64,000 nucleotides of DNA from Billgrantia azerbaijanica (GCA_004551485.1 SBLD01000005.1:124001-188000), one strand, 5' to 3'; counted from the stretch's first letter, positions 22,247 through 32,474 are shown. Notes: a model not told the origin generated them from the sequence alone. Made by a program: numbers and translations.

Positions 22247-23233
22247 ATGTCACGACCCCTGCGCGTCATCTTCGCCGGCACCCCCGAGTTCGCCGCGGCG
22301 AGCCTCACCGCCCTGCTCGACAGCCGCCACTCGGTCATTGCCGTCTACACCCAGCCCGACCGCCCCGCCGGACGCGGTCGCCGGCTGACGGAAAGCCCGG
22401 TCAAGCGGCTGGCCGGCCAGCACGACCTGCCGGTCTTCCAGCCGACCACGCTGAAGTCGGCCGAGGTGCAGGCCGAACTGGCCGCCCACGCCGCGGACGT
22501 CATGGTGGTGGTGGCCTACGGCCTGATCCTGCCCCGCGCGGTTCTCGACATCCCGCCGCTCGGCTGCCTCAACGTCCACGCCTCGCTGCTGCCGCGCTGG
22601 CGCGGCGCCGCACCGATCCAGCGCGCCATCGAGGCGGGCGACGCCGAGAGCGGGGTGACCATCATGCAGATGGACGAGGGGCTGGACACCGGCGACATGC
22701 TACTCGTGCGCCGCACCCCCATCACCGCCGCCACCACCGGCGGTGAGCTGCACGACACCCTGGCCCGGCTCGGCGGCGAGGCGCTCGTCGCGGCGCTCGA
22801 CGCCCTGGCTGAAGGGCGACTGCCCGCCACCCCGCAGCCCGAGCAGGGCGTCACCTATGCTGCCAAGCTCTCCAAGGCCGAGGCGGAACTCGACTTCACC
22901 TGCCCGGCCGCCGAACTCGCCGCCAGGGTCCGCGCTTTCAACCCCTGGCCGGTGGCCTGGAGCGCCCTGGGCGACTCGCGCCTGCGCCTGCTGATGGCCG
23001 AGGCGGCGACACGCCATGAGGACGAAGATGCCGAACCGCCCGGGACCCTGCTCGAGCCCGATGGCGAGGCCCTGCGCATCGCCTGCGGCGCGCGGGGCGA
23101 CGAGGTGCTGCGCGTCACCCGCGCCCAACTGCCCGGTGGCAAGCCGCTGCCCGCGCGCGACCTGCTCAACGCCCGGGGCGAGCGCCTGGCCCCGGGACGG
23201 CGGCTGGGCATCTCCGCTGAGGGGGGCCGCTGA
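22247..23233 (+). CDS. fmt: Methionyl-tRNA formyltransferase
   Basis: A 328-residue enzyme that formylates initiator Met-tRNA using 10-formyl-THF. It begins [16 protein letters not shown]. The catalytic region [20 protein letters not shown] (Asn, His) and the carboxyl tRNA-binding domain are present. An upstream in-frame ATG at 22211 would add 12 residues, but 22247 matches family starts. The stop overlaps the rsmB ATG (TGATG). Confidence 0.96.
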   Translation: MSRPLRVIFAGTPEFAAASLTALLDSRHSVIAVYTQPDRPAGRGRRLTESPVKRLAGQHDLPVFQPTTLKSAEVQAELAAHAADVMVVVAYGLILPRAVLDIPPLGCLNVHASLLPRWRGAAPIQRAIEAGDAESGVTIMQMDEGLDTGDMLLVRRTPITAATTGGELHDTLARLGGEALVAALDALAEGRLPATPQPEQGVTYAAKLSKAEAELDFTCPAAELAARVRAFNPWPVAWSALGDSRLRLLMAEAATRHEDEDAEPPGTLLEPDGEALRIACGARGDEVLRVTRAQLPGGKPLPARDLLNARGERLAPGRRLGISAEGGR

Positions 23234-24585
23234 TGCCGCGTTCCACCCCCCTCTCGCGCCGCGACCACTCGCTCCAGGGCGGCGGCCAGGCGGTGCGCGC
23301 CAGCGCCGCCCAGGCGCTCGCACCGGTGATCGCCTGCAAGGGCTCGCTCGACGCGCTCGATGACCACCAAGTGATCGCCCGCGACCGCGCCCTGTTCAAG
23401 GCGCTCTGCTACGGCACCTGCCGCACCTTGCCGCGCCTCGAGGCCCTCGCCGACCGGCTGCTCAAGAGCCCCTTCAAGCGTCGCGACGCCGACGTCCAGG
23501 CGCTGCTGCTGCTGGGCATCTACCAGTTGCTCTACCTGCGCATCCCCGCCCATGCCGCCGTGGGCGAGACGGCGGGCGCCGCGCGCCTGCTCGGCAAGGA
23601 GTGGGCGACTCGGGTGATCAACGGCTGCCTGCGCCGCCTCACCCGCGAGGCGACGGCCCTGCAGGCGGAAGTGGACCACGACCCCGCGGTGGCGCTGCTG
23701 CACCCGCGCTGGCTGCTCAAGGCGCTACGCCAGGCGTGGCCCGACGACTGGCGCGCCATCTGTGAGGCCAACAACGTGCCGGGCCCCATGACGCTGCGTG
23801 TCAACCGCCGCCGCGGCGACCGCGAGGCCTACCTGGAGCGCCTCACCGAGGCCGGCATCGAGGCGCGGCTGTGCACGCACTCCCCCGACGGCGTGGTGCT
23901 GGCGGCGCCCTGCGACGTCCAGGCGCTGCCCGGCTTCGCCGAGGGCGACGTCAGCGTGCAGGACGAGGCGGCCCAGCTCGCCGCGGAGCTGCTCGGGCCG
24001 AGCCTGGCGCCGCGCCCCGGCGGCCGGGTGCTGGATGCCTGCTGCGCCCCGGGCGGCAAGAGCGCCCACCTGCTGGAGCTGTTCGACATCGCACTGGTCG
24101 CGCTGGACAGCGACGCGGTGCGCCTGGCCCGCGTCGAGGACACCCTGGCGCGCCTCGGCCTCTCGGCCAGCCTGATGCACGCCGACGCCACCGGCCGCGG
24201 CTGGTGGAACGGCACCCCCTTCGACGCCATCCTGCTCGATGCGCCCTGCTCCGGCACCGGGGTGATCCGTCGCCATCCCGACATCAAGCGCCTGCGCCGC
24301 CCCTCGGACATCCCCAAGCTGGCCGAGCTGCAGCGTCGCCTGCTCGACAACCTCTGGACGCTGCTGCGCCCGGGCGGTTCGCTGGTCTACGCCACCTGTT
24401 CGGTGCTGCCCGAGGAGAACAGCGACCAGATCCGCGACTTCCTGGCGCGCACGCCGGACGCCCGGGTCACCACGCCCGAGGATCTGAGCTGGGGACGACC
24501 GGCCGGCGCCGGGCGCCAACTGCTGCCGGAGCCCGACGCTCACGACGGCTTCTTCTACGCCAGGCTGAAAAAAGTGCCAGACTGA
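23233..24585 (+). CDS. rsmB: 16S rRNA (cytosine-967-C5)-methyltransferase RsmB
   Basis: A 450-residue Fmu/Sun family enzyme. The amino-terminal NusB-like RNA-binding domain (about 1-160) is followed by the methyltransferase domain. That domain has the SAM motif [16 protein letters not shown], motif [19 protein letters not shown] and motif [13 protein letters not shown], with both catalytic cysteines. It is coupled to fmt. In many relatives trkA follows directly, but here a dodecin gene intervenes. Confidence 0.96.
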   Translation: MPRSTPLSRRDHSLQGGGQAVRASAAQALAPVIACKGSLDALDDHQVIARDRALFKALCYGTCRTLPRLEALADRLLKSPFKRRDADVQALLLLGIYQLLYLRIPAHAAVGETAGAARLLGKEWATRVINGCLRRLTREATALQAEVDHDPAVALLHPRWLLKALRQAWPDDWRAICEANNVPGPMTLRVNRRRGDREAYLERLTEAGIEARLCTHSPDGVVLAAPCDVQALPGFAEGDVSVQDEAAQLAAELLGPSLAPRPGGRVLDACCAPGGKSAHLLELFDIALVALDSDAVRLARVEDTLARLGLSASLMHADATGRGWWNGTPFDAILLDAPCSGTGVIRRHPDIKRLRRPSDIPKLAELQRRLLDNLWTLLRPGGSLVYATCSVLPEENSDQIRDFLARTPDARVTTPEDLSWGRPAGAGRQLLPEPDAHDGFFYARLKKVPD

Positions 24586-24610
24586 ACAGGGCAACCGACT
24601 GATTTGCACC

Positions 24611-24629
24611 TATAAGCCGGTCGGACCGG
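24611..24629 (+). promoter_or_regulatory. Candidate -10 box and palindromic operator before dodecin
   Basis: TATAAG (24611-24616) is followed immediately by CCGGTCGGACCGG (24617-24629), a perfect 6-1-6 palindrome. It lies 26 bases before the dodecin ATG. The layout suits a repressor site at the transcription start. No -35 is clear. Confidence 0.4.
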
Positions 24630-24654
24630 ACGTCCTCGGAAAGCAGGAGGCAAT

Positions 24655-24861
24655 ATGAGTCACCACACCTACAAGCACATCGAGCTCACCGGTTCCTCGG
24701 AGCAGGGCATCGAAGAGGCGATCAACAACGCCATCGTCAAGGCCTCGGAGTCACTGCACGGCATGCGCTGGTTCGAGGTCGTCGACACCCGCGGCCACAT
24801 CGAGCACGGCCGCGTCGCCCACTGGCAGGTCACACTGAAGATCGGTTTCACCCTCGACTGA
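24655..24861 (+). CDS. Dodecin (flavin storage/binding protein)
   Basis: A 68-residue protein of the dodecin family, which forms hollow 12-mers that bind and buffer riboflavin or FMN. The family pattern is clear: [22 protein letters not shown], then [16 protein letters not shown] and [14 protein letters not shown] is seven bases before the ATG. It lies between rsmB and trkA, which are adjacent in many gammaproteobacteria. Confidence 0.93.
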   Translation: MSHHTYKHIELTGSSEQGIEEAINNAIVKASESLHGMRWFEVVDTRGHIEHGRVAHWQVTLKIGFTLD

Positions 24862-24988
24862 GGCGACACCTGCCGCGGGCCTGTTCCCCGCCGGCCGGCT
24901 GGTTTATGCTAGCCGCTAAAGTAGTGCGGTGCACAAATGTGCGCCGCAAAGGTGCTCCTGCGCTCCGACCACGGACGACGACAGCCTC

Positions 24989-26362
24989 ATGAAGATCATC
25001 ATTCTCGGTGCCGGCCAGGTCGGCGGCACCCTGGCCGAACACCTGGCCCGCGAAGAGAACGACATCACCGTGGTGGACACCAACGGCGACAAGCTGCGCG
25101 AGCTGCATACCCGGCTCGACATTCGCACCGTGGTAGGGGCCGGCTCCTACCCCATGGTGCTGCGCCAGGCGGGCTGCGAGGACGCCGACATGCTGATCGC
25201 GGTGACCAGTCGCGACGAGGTCAACATGATCGCCTGCCAGGTCGCCCACACCCTGTTTCGCACCCCCACCAAGATCGCCCGGGTTCGGGCCACCGCCTAC
25301 CTGACCCGCAAGGGGCTGTTCGCCCACGAGGCCATCCCCATCGACGTGCTGATCAGCCCCGAGCAGGTGGTTACCGACCACATCCGCCGGCTGATCGAGC
25401 ATCCCGGGGCGCTGCAGGTGCTGGAGTTCGCCGGCGGCCTGGTGCAGCTGGTGGCGGTCAAGGCCTTCTACGGCGGCCCGCTGGTGGGCCAGGACCTCGG
25501 TTTCCTGCGCCGCCACATGCCCAGCGTGGATACCCGGGTGGCGGCCATCTACCGCCGCAACCGCCCGATCATCCCGCGCGGCGACACCGTGATCGAGGCC
25601 GACGACGAGGTCTTCTTCATCGCCGCCCGCCGCGACATCCGCGCGGTGATGAGCGAGCTTCGGCGCGTCGACCGCGGCTTCCGCCGGGTGATGATCGCCG
25701 GCGGCGGCAACATCGGCGAGCGCCTCGCCGAGCACCTCGAGCACAGCCACCAGGTCAAGATCATCGAGCACGGCATCGAGCGCTGCACGGTACTCTCCGA
25801 GCGCCTCGACCGCACCGTGGTGCTGCACGGCAGCGCCACCAGCAAACGGCTGCTCGAAGAGGAGAACATCGAGGACTGCGACATCTTCTGCGCGCTCACC
25901 AACGACGACGAGGTCAACATCATGTCGTCGATGCTGGCCAAGCGCATGGGCGCCAAGAAGGTGCTGACACTGATCAACAACGCGGCCTACGTCGACCTGG
26001 TGCAGGGCGGCGAGATCGACATCGCCATCTCGCCGCAGCAGGCCACCATCGGCAGCCTGCTGACCCACGTGCGGCGCGGCGACATCGTCAACGTCCACTC
26101 GCTGCGGCGCGGCGCCGCCGAGGCGATCGAGGCGATCGCCCACGGCGATGCCCAGTCATCGAAGGTGGTGGGACGCGCCATCGGCGAGATCGACCTGCCC
26201 AAGGGCACCACCATCGGCGCCATCGTACGCGGCAAGGAGGTGCTGATCGCCCACGACGACGTGGTGGTGGAATCCGGCGACCACGTCATCCTCTTCGTCA
26301 TCGACAAGCGGCGTATCCGCGAGGTGGAGCGTCTCTTCCAGGTCGGACTGACGTTCTTCTGA
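24989..26362 (+). CDS. trkA: Trk potassium uptake regulatory subunit TrkA
   Basis: A 457-residue peripheral membrane NAD(H)-binding regulator of K+ uptake. Two RCK halves each start with a Rossmann motif ([19 protein letters not shown], and [17 protein letters not shown] near residue 232) followed by a TrkA-C domain. It pairs with TrkH encoded 88 bases downstream. K+ uptake of this type is central to osmotic adaptation in Halomonas. Confidence 0.97.
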   Translation: MKIIILGAGQVGGTLAEHLAREENDITVVDTNGDKLRELHTRLDIRTVVGAGSYPMVLRQAGCEDADMLIAVTSRDEVNMIACQVAHTLFRTPTKIARVRATAYLTRKGLFAHEAIPIDVLISPEQVVTDHIRRLIEHPGALQVLEFAGGLVQLVAVKAFYGGPLVGQDLGFLRRHMPSVDTRVAAIYRRNRPIIPRGDTVIEADDEVFFIAARRDIRAVMSELRRVDRGFRRVMIAGGGNIGERLAEHLEHSHQVKIIEHGIERCTVLSERLDRTVVLHGSATSKRLLEEENIEDCDIFCALTNDDEVNIMSSMLAKRMGAKKVLTLINNAAYVDLVQGGEIDIAISPQQATIGSLLTHVRRGDIVNVHSLRRGAAEAIEAIAHGDAQSSKVVGRAIGEIDLPKGTTIGAIVRGKEVLIAHDDVVVESGDHVILFVIDKRRIREVERLFQVGLTFF

Positions 26363-26450
26363 TGCGGTCGTCACGCCTGCCGACACCCCCGAGCCCCGGC
26401 CCGGCACGGCCGTCCACGGCCCCCGCCTGCCTCGTCTGGGAGGGGACGCC

Positions 26451-27899
26451 ATGAGCTTGCGCATGATCCTGCGCATCCTAGGCCTGCTACTGATGATGTT
26501 CAGTCTGACCATGGCGCCGCCGATCGTCATTTCCTGGCTGTTCGCCGACGGCATGTGGCAGGACTTCCTGACCGCCATCGCCATCACCGTGGCGGCCGGG
26601 GCAGTACTTTACCTGCCCAACCGCCGCGCCCGCCGCGAGCTGCGCACCCGCGACGGCTTCCTGATCGCGGCGCTGTTCTGGAGCGTGCTGGGGCTCTTCG
26701 GCTCACTGCCGCTGATGTTTGCCGGCGAGGCGACGCTCTCCTTCACCGATGCGGTCTTCGAGTCCTTCTCGGGGCTCACCACCACCGGAGCGACGGTGAT
26801 CACCGGCATCGAATTCCTGCCCAAGTCGATCCTCTACTACCGCCAGCAACTGCAGTGGCTCGGTGGCATGGGTATCGTGGTACTGGCCGTGGCGATCCTG
26901 CCGACGCTCGGCGTGGGCGGCATGGCGCTCTACCGCACCGAGATCCCGGGACCGCTCAAGGACTCCAAGCTCACCCCGCGTATCACCGAGACGGCCAAGG
27001 CGCTGTGGTACATCTACGCCGCCCTGACACTCACCTGCATGCTCGCCTACATGGCCGCCGGCATGCACTGGTTCGACGCCCTGGGCCACAGCTTCTCCAC
27101 CGTGGCCATCGGCGGCTTCTCCACCTACGACGCCAGCATCGGCCACTTCGACAGCGCCGCCATCGAGCTGATCTGCGCGGCCTTCCTGATCGTCTCGGCA
27201 ATGAGCTTCAGCCTGCATTTCATGGCCTGGCGCGGCCGGCAACTGCGCCACTACCTGCAGGACCCGGAAGCGCGCTTCCTGCTGCTGTTCCTGACCGGCC
27301 TCACCGTGATCACCGTGGTGTCGCTGTGGCTCACCGGGGTCGAAGACATCGAGCTCGGTCTGCGCCACGGTTTCTTCGAAGTGGTCTCGGTGGCGACCAC
27401 CGCCGGCTTCGCGGTGGCGGACTTCTCCGCCTGGCCCGGGGCGCTGCCCTTCCTGCTCTTCGTGACCGCCTTCGTCGGCGGCTGCTCCGGCTCCACCGGT
27501 GGCGGCATGAAGGTGATCCGCATCATCCTGATCCTCAAGCAGGGCCTGCGCGAAATCATGCGCTTGATCCACCCCAGCGCGGTGATCACCGTGAAGATCG
27601 GCCGGGTCAGCGTGCCCGACGGCATCGCCCAGGCGGTGTGGGGCTTCTTCTCGGTCTACCTGCTGCTCTTCTTCCTGATGCTGGTCGGCGTCATGGCCAC
27701 GGGGGTCGACCAGGTCACGGCCTGGTCGACGGTGGGCTCGGCGCTCAACAACCTCGGCCCGGCGCTGGGCGAGGCCAGCGCACATTACGGCAATCTGCCG
27801 GAAGCGGCCAAGTGGATCCTGGTGGTGGCCATGCTGCTCGGCCGCCTGGAGATCTTCACCGTGCTGGTATTGTTCACGCCCGCCTTCTGGCGCAAATGA
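26451..27899 (+). CDS. trkH: Trk system potassium uptake protein TrkH
   Basis: A 482-residue integral membrane K+ transporter with about ten membrane segments and four pore-loop repeats. The selectivity-filter regions are visible as SGLTTTGATV, FSTVAIGGFSTYD, SVATTAGFAV and STVGSALNNLGPAL, with GGCSGSTGGGMKVIR in between. It forms an operon-like pair with trkA. The carboxyl end is LLGRLEIFTVLVLFTPAFW. Confidence 0.97.
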   Translation: MSLRMILRILGLLLMMFSLTMAPPIVISWLFADGMWQDFLTAIAITVAAGAVLYLPNRRARRELRTRDGFLIAALFWSVLGLFGSLPLMFAGEATLSFTDAVFESFSGLTTTGATVITGIEFLPKSILYYRQQLQWLGGMGIVVLAVAILPTLGVGGMALYRTEIPGPLKDSKLTPRITETAKALWYIYAALTLTCMLAYMAAGMHWFDALGHSFSTVAIGGFSTYDASIGHFDSAAIELICAAFLIVSAMSFSLHFMAWRGRQLRHYLQDPEARFLLLFLTGLTVITVVSLWLTGVEDIELGLRHGFFEVVSVATTAGFAVADFSAWPGALPFLLFVTAFVGGCSGSTGGGMKVIRIILILKQGLREIMRLIHPSAVITVKIGRVSVPDGIAQAVWGFFSVYLLLFFLMLVGVMATGVDQVTAWSTVGSALNNLGPALGEASAHYGNLPEAAKWILVVAMLLGRLEIFTVLVLFTPAFWRK

Positions 27900-27966
27900 C
27901 CGGGGTTTGGCGTGCTGCGCCGCTTCATGGATAATCGGCCCACTCACCCCCTACCGCCGAGCGTCC

Positions 27967-29205
27967 ATGATCGACTCCCAGGAACCCGCCACCGCCCCCG
28001 AGCCGGCCGGCACCGTCAGCGGCCCATGCCGGGTCATCACGGTGGGCGGGACCCGCTACACCCTGCTGGGCACCGCCCACGTCTCCGCCGACAGCGCCGA
28101 GGACGTCCGCACCCTGATCCGCTCCGGCGACTTCGACGCCGTCGCCATCGAGCTGTGCGACTCGCGCCACCAGAACCTCAGCAACCCCGATGCGCTGGGC
28201 GAGCAGGACCTCTTCGCCATCTTCCGCCAGGGCAAGGCCGGGATGGTGGCGGCGAGCCTGGCGCTGGGCGCCTTCCAGCAGCGCCTCGCGGAGCAGTCCG
28301 GCATCGAGCCCGGCGCCGAGATGCGCGCCGCCCTGGAGGAGACGCGGCGCGACGACTTGCCGCTGCTGCTGATCGACCGCGATGTCGGCATCACCCTGAA
28401 GCGCATCTACCACAACGTGCCCTGGTGGCAGCGCCTCTCGCTGTTCTCGGGGCTGCTCGGCAGCGTGCTGTCGCGCCAGGAGGTGTCGAGCGAGGAGATC
28501 GAACGGCTCAAGGAGGGCGATGTCCTGGAGTCCACCTTCAGCGAGTTCGCCGCCGAGTCCGAGACGCTCTACACGCCGCTGATCAGCGAGCGCGACCGCT
28601 ACATGGTACTGCGCCTGGCCGAACAGGCCCCGCCCGGGCGCTACCGCCACGTGCTGGTGGTGATCGGCGCCGGCCACCTCAAGGGCATGGCCGAGCAGTT
28701 CGAGCAGCCGCTGCCCGCCGCCCCGCGCGCCGAGCGCGAGGCGCTGGAGGCCACCCCGCCCCCCTCCCGGCTGTGGCGTACCCTGCCGTGGCTGATCACC
28801 GCGCTGGTCCTCACCGGCTTCGTGATCGGCTTCTCGCGCAATACCGAGCTCGGCTGGCAGCTGGTCGGCGAGTGGTTCGTGATCAACGGCGCGCTCTCGG
28901 GCCTGGCCACCCTGGTCGCCCTGGCCCACCCGCTGACCGTAGCCGCCACGGTAGTCGCCGCCCCGCTCACCTCGCTCAACCCCACCATCGGGGCCGGCTT
29001 CGTCGCCGCCGGCGTCGAACTCTTCCTGCGCAAGCCCAAGGTGCGCGACTTCTCGACCCTGCGCCATGACGTCACCGAACTGAAGGGCTGGTGGCGCAAC
29101 CGCGTCTCGCGCACCCTGCTGGTGTTCCTGTTCGCGACGCTGGGCTCCGCCGCCGGCACCTGGATCGCCGGCTTCCGCATCGCCGACGCCCTGCTCGGCG
29201 GCTGA
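27967..29205 (+). CDS. TraB family membrane protein
   Basis: A 412-residue protein of the TraB/PrgY (pheromone shutdown) family. The amino domain has the family's GTAHVSADSAEDV and FDAVAIELCDSRHQNL, and GAGHLKGM near residue 235. The carboxyl third has about four hydrophobic segments. Bacterial members are thought to be membrane-linked hydrolase-like proteins, but the substrate is not established. It starts 67 bases after trkH and may be read through from it. Confidence 0.85.
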   Translation: MIDSQEPATAPEPAGTVSGPCRVITVGGTRYTLLGTAHVSADSAEDVRTLIRSGDFDAVAIELCDSRHQNLSNPDALGEQDLFAIFRQGKAGMVAASLALGAFQQRLAEQSGIEPGAEMRAALEETRRDDLPLLLIDRDVGITLKRIYHNVPWWQRLSLFSGLLGSVLSRQEVSSEEIERLKEGDVLESTFSEFAAESETLYTPLISERDRYMVLRLAEQAPPGRYRHVLVVIGAGHLKGMAEQFEQPLPAAPRAEREALEATPPPSRLWRTLPWLITALVLTGFVIGFSRNTELGWQLVGEWFVINGALSGLATLVALAHPLTVAATVVAAPLTSLNPTIGAGFVAAGVELFLRKPKVRDFSTLRHDVTELKGWWRNRVSRTLLVFLFATLGSAAGTWIAGFRIADALLGG

Positions 29206-29257
29206 GCATCTCCGCTTTGTCCGGTCGGTGGCACGCTCACCCAGCCAAGGCCAAGGG

Positions 29258-29665
29258 CTAGGGGTCGCCATCCGAGCTGGCCTCAGCAAGATAGAAGGCC
29301 TCGATGACTTGAGCGATCAGCTTGCGCTTCGCCACGGGTAACGCCAGGTACTGGTCCAGTACCTGGCGTTCCTCGGCACTGATCGAGGCTTCCCACCGCC
29401 CCCTGGCCTCACGAATCTGCCGGCCAACGGTCTCGCCATAGCGCAGCGTCTGGGGCTCTACCTCCAGCCAGGCCGCCAGCACCTCGATCTTTTCCTGCTT
29501 CGGCAGGGTCTCGCCAAGCAGCCATCGTCTGACCCCCTGAAGCGTCACGGGCTTGCCCCAGTAGCGCAGGTTGAATTCACGCTCCAGCACGGCGGGGCGG
29601 GGCTCGTAGCCGGCAGCGCGCATGGCGCTGGCCAGGCGCTCGGCAAAGGAAGTCTTGTCGCTCAT
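29258..29665 (-). CDS. Helix-turn-helix DNA-binding protein (phage-repressor-like)
   Basis: A 135-residue protein starting MSDKTSFAERLASAMRAAGY. Residues about 25-75 (LEREFNLRYWGKPVTLQGVRRWLLGETLP...) fit the lambda-repressor-like HTH proteins found in Pseudomonas and Burkholderia. The carboxyl end is helical. It diverges from the phytochrome-like cyclase gene across a 172-base AT-rich gap packed with small palindromes, and so may regulate itself or that gene. Targets are unknown. Confidence 0.75.
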   Translation of the reverse strand: MSDKTSFAERLASAMRAAGYEPRPAVLEREFNLRYWGKPVTLQGVRRWLLGETLPKQEKIEVLAAWLEVEPQTLRYGETVGRQIREARGRWEASISAEERQVLDQYLALPVAKRKLIAQVIEAFYLAEASSDGDP

Positions 29666-29724
29666 GGCGGCAACTTGCCGCGTGGGCCGTACGCCAAGAT
29701 AAACTCTAGTTGAACAGGCATGTG

Positions 29725-29762
29725 AACCAATGGTTAAATTAACAAAACAGGAAATATCCTGT
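29725..29762. promoter_or_regulatory. Cluster of three small palindromes between the HTH gene and the cyclase gene
   Basis: AACC-AAT-GGTT (29725-29735), GTTAA-A-TTAAC (29733-29743) and ACAGGA-AATA-TCCTGT (29747-29762) follow one another within 38 bases, in the most AT-rich intergenic patch nearby. They are plausible operators for the divergent HTH protein. Spacing and order are directly visible, and the function is inferred. Confidence 0.45.
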
Positions 29763-29837
29763 GCCCCGAAACCAAAACGCAGGCGATGGTAACCACGGGC
29801 GGCCCGGCCTGCGGGGAGCCAAGCCAAGGACACAGCC

Positions 29838-31694
29838 ATGGACTCGCTGGGAATGGACCTCGAAGCGAGCGACTACCGTGCGGCACTAAAGCGCGACACT
29901 CGAGCCATTCAACCGTGTGGCTGCCTCGTCACCGTCGATCGACAGTGGCGCCGTATCCGTATGGCCAGCATCAATCTGGGGTGCTTTTTCGACCTGACGA
30001 GCGACGAGGCTCTCGACCACTCTCCACATCGACTCCTCGGCGCCCCACTCGTCGATGCCTTGCAGCAAGCCCTTTCGCACAACACCCAGGCAGAACCGAG
30101 CCGCTTTGCCTCTCACCGCCTGAGATCAGCCGAGCGCTCCCTTCTGGTTACCGCGCACGGTACGACATCAGGTGCCACCCTCGAGATCGAACCGCTCGAC
30201 GGTCTGCGCGACGACTTGACTTGCCGAGCCATGGCCTGGGGTAGCCGCATTGCCGAATGCGCCGACGAGGAGCAGACAGCCGAGCTGTGGCTGCGTGCCA
30301 TTCGCGAACTCAGCGGCCATGACCAGGCATCGATTCACCACTTCGCACCGACAGCATGCCCCACATCCGCTAGCCTTGCCCCCCTGCGCATGGTCGCCGA
30401 CACGCAGGCCAACCCCATTCCCCTCATCGGCGAGCCACTCGCCAGCGAGGCCTTATCGTCCAGTGACCTACTGGCATTACCCGCGGAACCGGCCCGGCAA
30501 CTTCGCCAGCGCACCATTCGCTCCGTGCTGGCGATCCCTCTCCAGCATGGCAGCGAGCCCCCTTGGGGGACGCTAATCGGCTACAGTAACGTGCCACGCT
30601 ACCTGTCCCCACCGCTGCGCCGCCTGCTTCAGTTGATCACGCAAACGGCATGGCAGCGGCTCCAACTGCTGGATGCACGACGCAACTTGCAACGCCGGCA
30701 GCGCTTCCTTGACACCTACGGGCGGATCGACATTGGCAGCCAGCAGCGCCTGCCGATTCGTACCCTGCGTGAGGCCAGCCAGACGTGGCTCGATGACTTC
30801 CGAGCATGCGGCATGCTCCTCGTCCATGGCGATCAGGTCAATGGCATCGGGATGCATCCAGACACGTCGACACTGGCCCAGATTACCCACTTCCTGGAAG
30901 GGCACAGCCGATCCCTGCCCTGGGCGAACCACGATCTATCCCAAACTCCCCTCGCCGGCATCCTGGTACAAAACTGTCCCATCGCCGGATTGCTCGCCAC
31001 ACCGCTGAGCACCGGTGGTAAAGCGGATGGCTGGCTGCTGCTTTTCCGCCAGGCGCACCGCAACGGCGTCGGCCGGCCATGGAGCACCTCCGACCTGCAT
31101 AGCGCACAAGACTTGGCATGCATGCTGTCTGCCGACATAGCCGTGTGCAACGCACGGCAAGTCGCCCACCAGTTGCAGAAGCACAACGCGACCCTCATGC
31201 GGCTCGCGCACACCGACCCGGTCACCCAGATCGCCAACCGACACCGCATCGAGCAGGTGCTCGATGACGAGTTGCTCGACTGCGAGCATAGCCACAGGCC
31301 CTGCTCGCTGCTGCTCTTCGACATCGATCACTTCAAGCGCATCAACGACACCCATGGCCACGACGCGGGCGACAAGGTCCTGCGTCAACTCGCCCAGGAA
31401 ACCCTCACCCGCCTGCGCGCCGGCGATCATCTGGGGCGCTGGGGGGGAGAGGAATTCCTGATCATTGCCCCAGACTGCCCCTTGCAGGCAGCGACCGAAC
31501 TGGCCAACAGACTGTGCCGGGAGCGACAGAGCACCCCTATCCCACCGGCGGGAAGCATATCGATAAGCATCGGTGTCACCTGCTGGCAACCAGGTGACAC
31601 GCCCAAGAGCATCGTGCGGCGTGCAGATCTCGCCATGTACGAAGCGAAGGAAGCAGGACGCGGCTGCGTGCGCGTGGTGGAAACGCCCCCCTGA
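29838..31694 (+). CDS. Diguanylate cyclase with degenerate bacteriophytochrome-type (PAS-GAF-PHY) sensory core
   Basis: A 618-residue protein. Residues about 10-120 resemble the phytochrome PAS domain (AIQPCGCLVTVD in place of IQPHGxLL). Residues 125-280 resemble the GAF domain (SVLAIPLQHG, WGTLIGYSNVPRYLSPPLR). Residues 290-440 resemble PHY. The output GGDEF domain has an intact active site G-G-E-E-F (536-540) and an I-site R-A-G-D (527-530), so c-di-GMP synthesis with feedback inhibition is expected. The biliverdin cysteine before IQP is absent, and the GAF CHH and DIP motifs are replaced, so bilin binding is doubtful. GC content and codon use look somewhat lower than in neighbouring genes. 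Confidence 0.85.
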   Translation: MDSLGMDLEASDYRAALKRDTRAIQPCGCLVTVDRQWRRIRMASINLGCFFDLTSDEALDHSPHRLLGAPLVDALQQALSHNTQAEPSRFASHRLRSAERSLLVTAHGTTSGATLEIEPLDGLRDDLTCRAMAWGSRIAECADEEQTAELWLRAIRELSGHDQASIHHFAPTACPTSASLAPLRMVADTQANPIPLIGEPLASEALSSSDLLALPAEPARQLRQRTIRSVLAIPLQHGSEPPWGTLIGYSNVPRYLSPPLRRLLQLITQTAWQRLQLLDARRNLQRRQRFLDTYGRIDIGSQQRLPIRTLREASQTWLDDFRACGMLLVHGDQVNGIGMHPDTSTLAQITHFLEGHSRSLPWANHDLSQTPLAGILVQNCPIAGLLATPLSTGGKADGWLLLFRQAHRNGVGRPWSTSDLHSAQDLACMLSADIAVCNARQVAHQLQKHNATLMRLAHTDPVTQIANRHRIEQVLDDELLDCEHSHRPCSLLLFDIDHFKRINDTHGHDAGDKVLRQLAQETLTRLRAGDHLGRWGGEEFLIIAPDCPLQAATELANRLCRERQSTPIPPAGSISISIGVTCWQPGDTPKSIVRRADLAMYEAKEAGRGCVRVVETPP

Positions 31695-31700
31695 AGCGGG

Positions 31701-32474
31701 TTACGCCCCTCGCCGCCCCAGCAGCCGCCGCATCGCCGCCGTCGGCGCCTCGATCTTCTCGAAGCGCCGGCTGGCAGCGTAGCTGTCGTTGAAGGCGTCG
31801 AAGTAATCATCCAGCACCTGGGCGGCGTCGGTATCGCCGCCCTGGCGCAGCAGCTCGGCGGCGACCTCGGCGGTGCACAGATGCGCGCTCGAGGCCGGCT
31901 TGCGCAGCCGGTAGCGGGTCTGGCGCTGCGTGGCCAGCGGCAGCACGGGCAAGGCGTCGAGGTAGGGGCTCTTGCGGAAGATGCGCCGCGCCTGACGCCA
32001 GGTACCGTCGAGCAGAATAAAGACCGGTGTCTTCCCGCTGTGCCGGCTCATCACGACGCGCTCCATCCCCACCACCCGGTCGGCATAGTCGGGCTGATCG
32101 TCGGGAAAGATCACGAAGGGCGCGTAGCGCGGATCGTCGAGCAGCGCCAACAGTCGCGCGTCCGGGGCCGTACGGTACCAGGTGAACACCTCGGTGCCCG
32201 GCAACACATCGCGGATCAACCGGCCAGTATTGGTGGGCTTGTGGTGCTCCAGGGGGTGGGTCAGGAGCCACACCCGTGCCCGGCTCGTGGCGGCGACCCG
32301 GTAGGGGCAGAGGCAGTTGAGCGCCGGCAGGTTGCAGCCGGGGCAGCGCTCGACGAAGCTGCCGCGCGCCTTGAACTCGCGCCGCGGCGGGCGGGGATGG
32401 CCGGTCGCGGGGTCGCCGGCCGCCGGGGCGGTGGCAGGATCAGGGGGCGTCGGGCGAAGCGGATTGTCGGTCAT
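31701..32474 (-). CDS. tapT: tRNA-uridine aminocarboxypropyltransferase TapT (DTW domain)
   Basis: A 257-residue DTW-domain protein. TapT makes acp3U47 in tRNA from SAM. A proline-rich tail (about 1-35) precedes a four-cysteine cluster (CPGCNLPALNCLCP, about 44-57). The family signature LLDGTWRQARRIFRKSPYL follows near residue 152. It converges with the cyclase gene, six bases apart. Confidence 0.88.
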   Translation of the reverse strand: MTDNPLRPTPPDPATAPAAGDPATGHPRPPRREFKARGSFVERCPGCNLPALNCLCPYRVAATSRARVWLLTHPLEHHKPTNTGRLIRDVLPGTEVFTWYRTAPDARLLALLDDPRYAPFVIFPDDQPDYADRVVGMERVVMSRHSGKTPVFILLDGTWRQARRIFRKSPYLDALPVLPLATQRQTRYRLRKPASSAHLCTAEVAAELLRQGGDTDAAQVLDDYFDAFNDSYAASRRFEKIEAPTAAMRRLLGRRGA

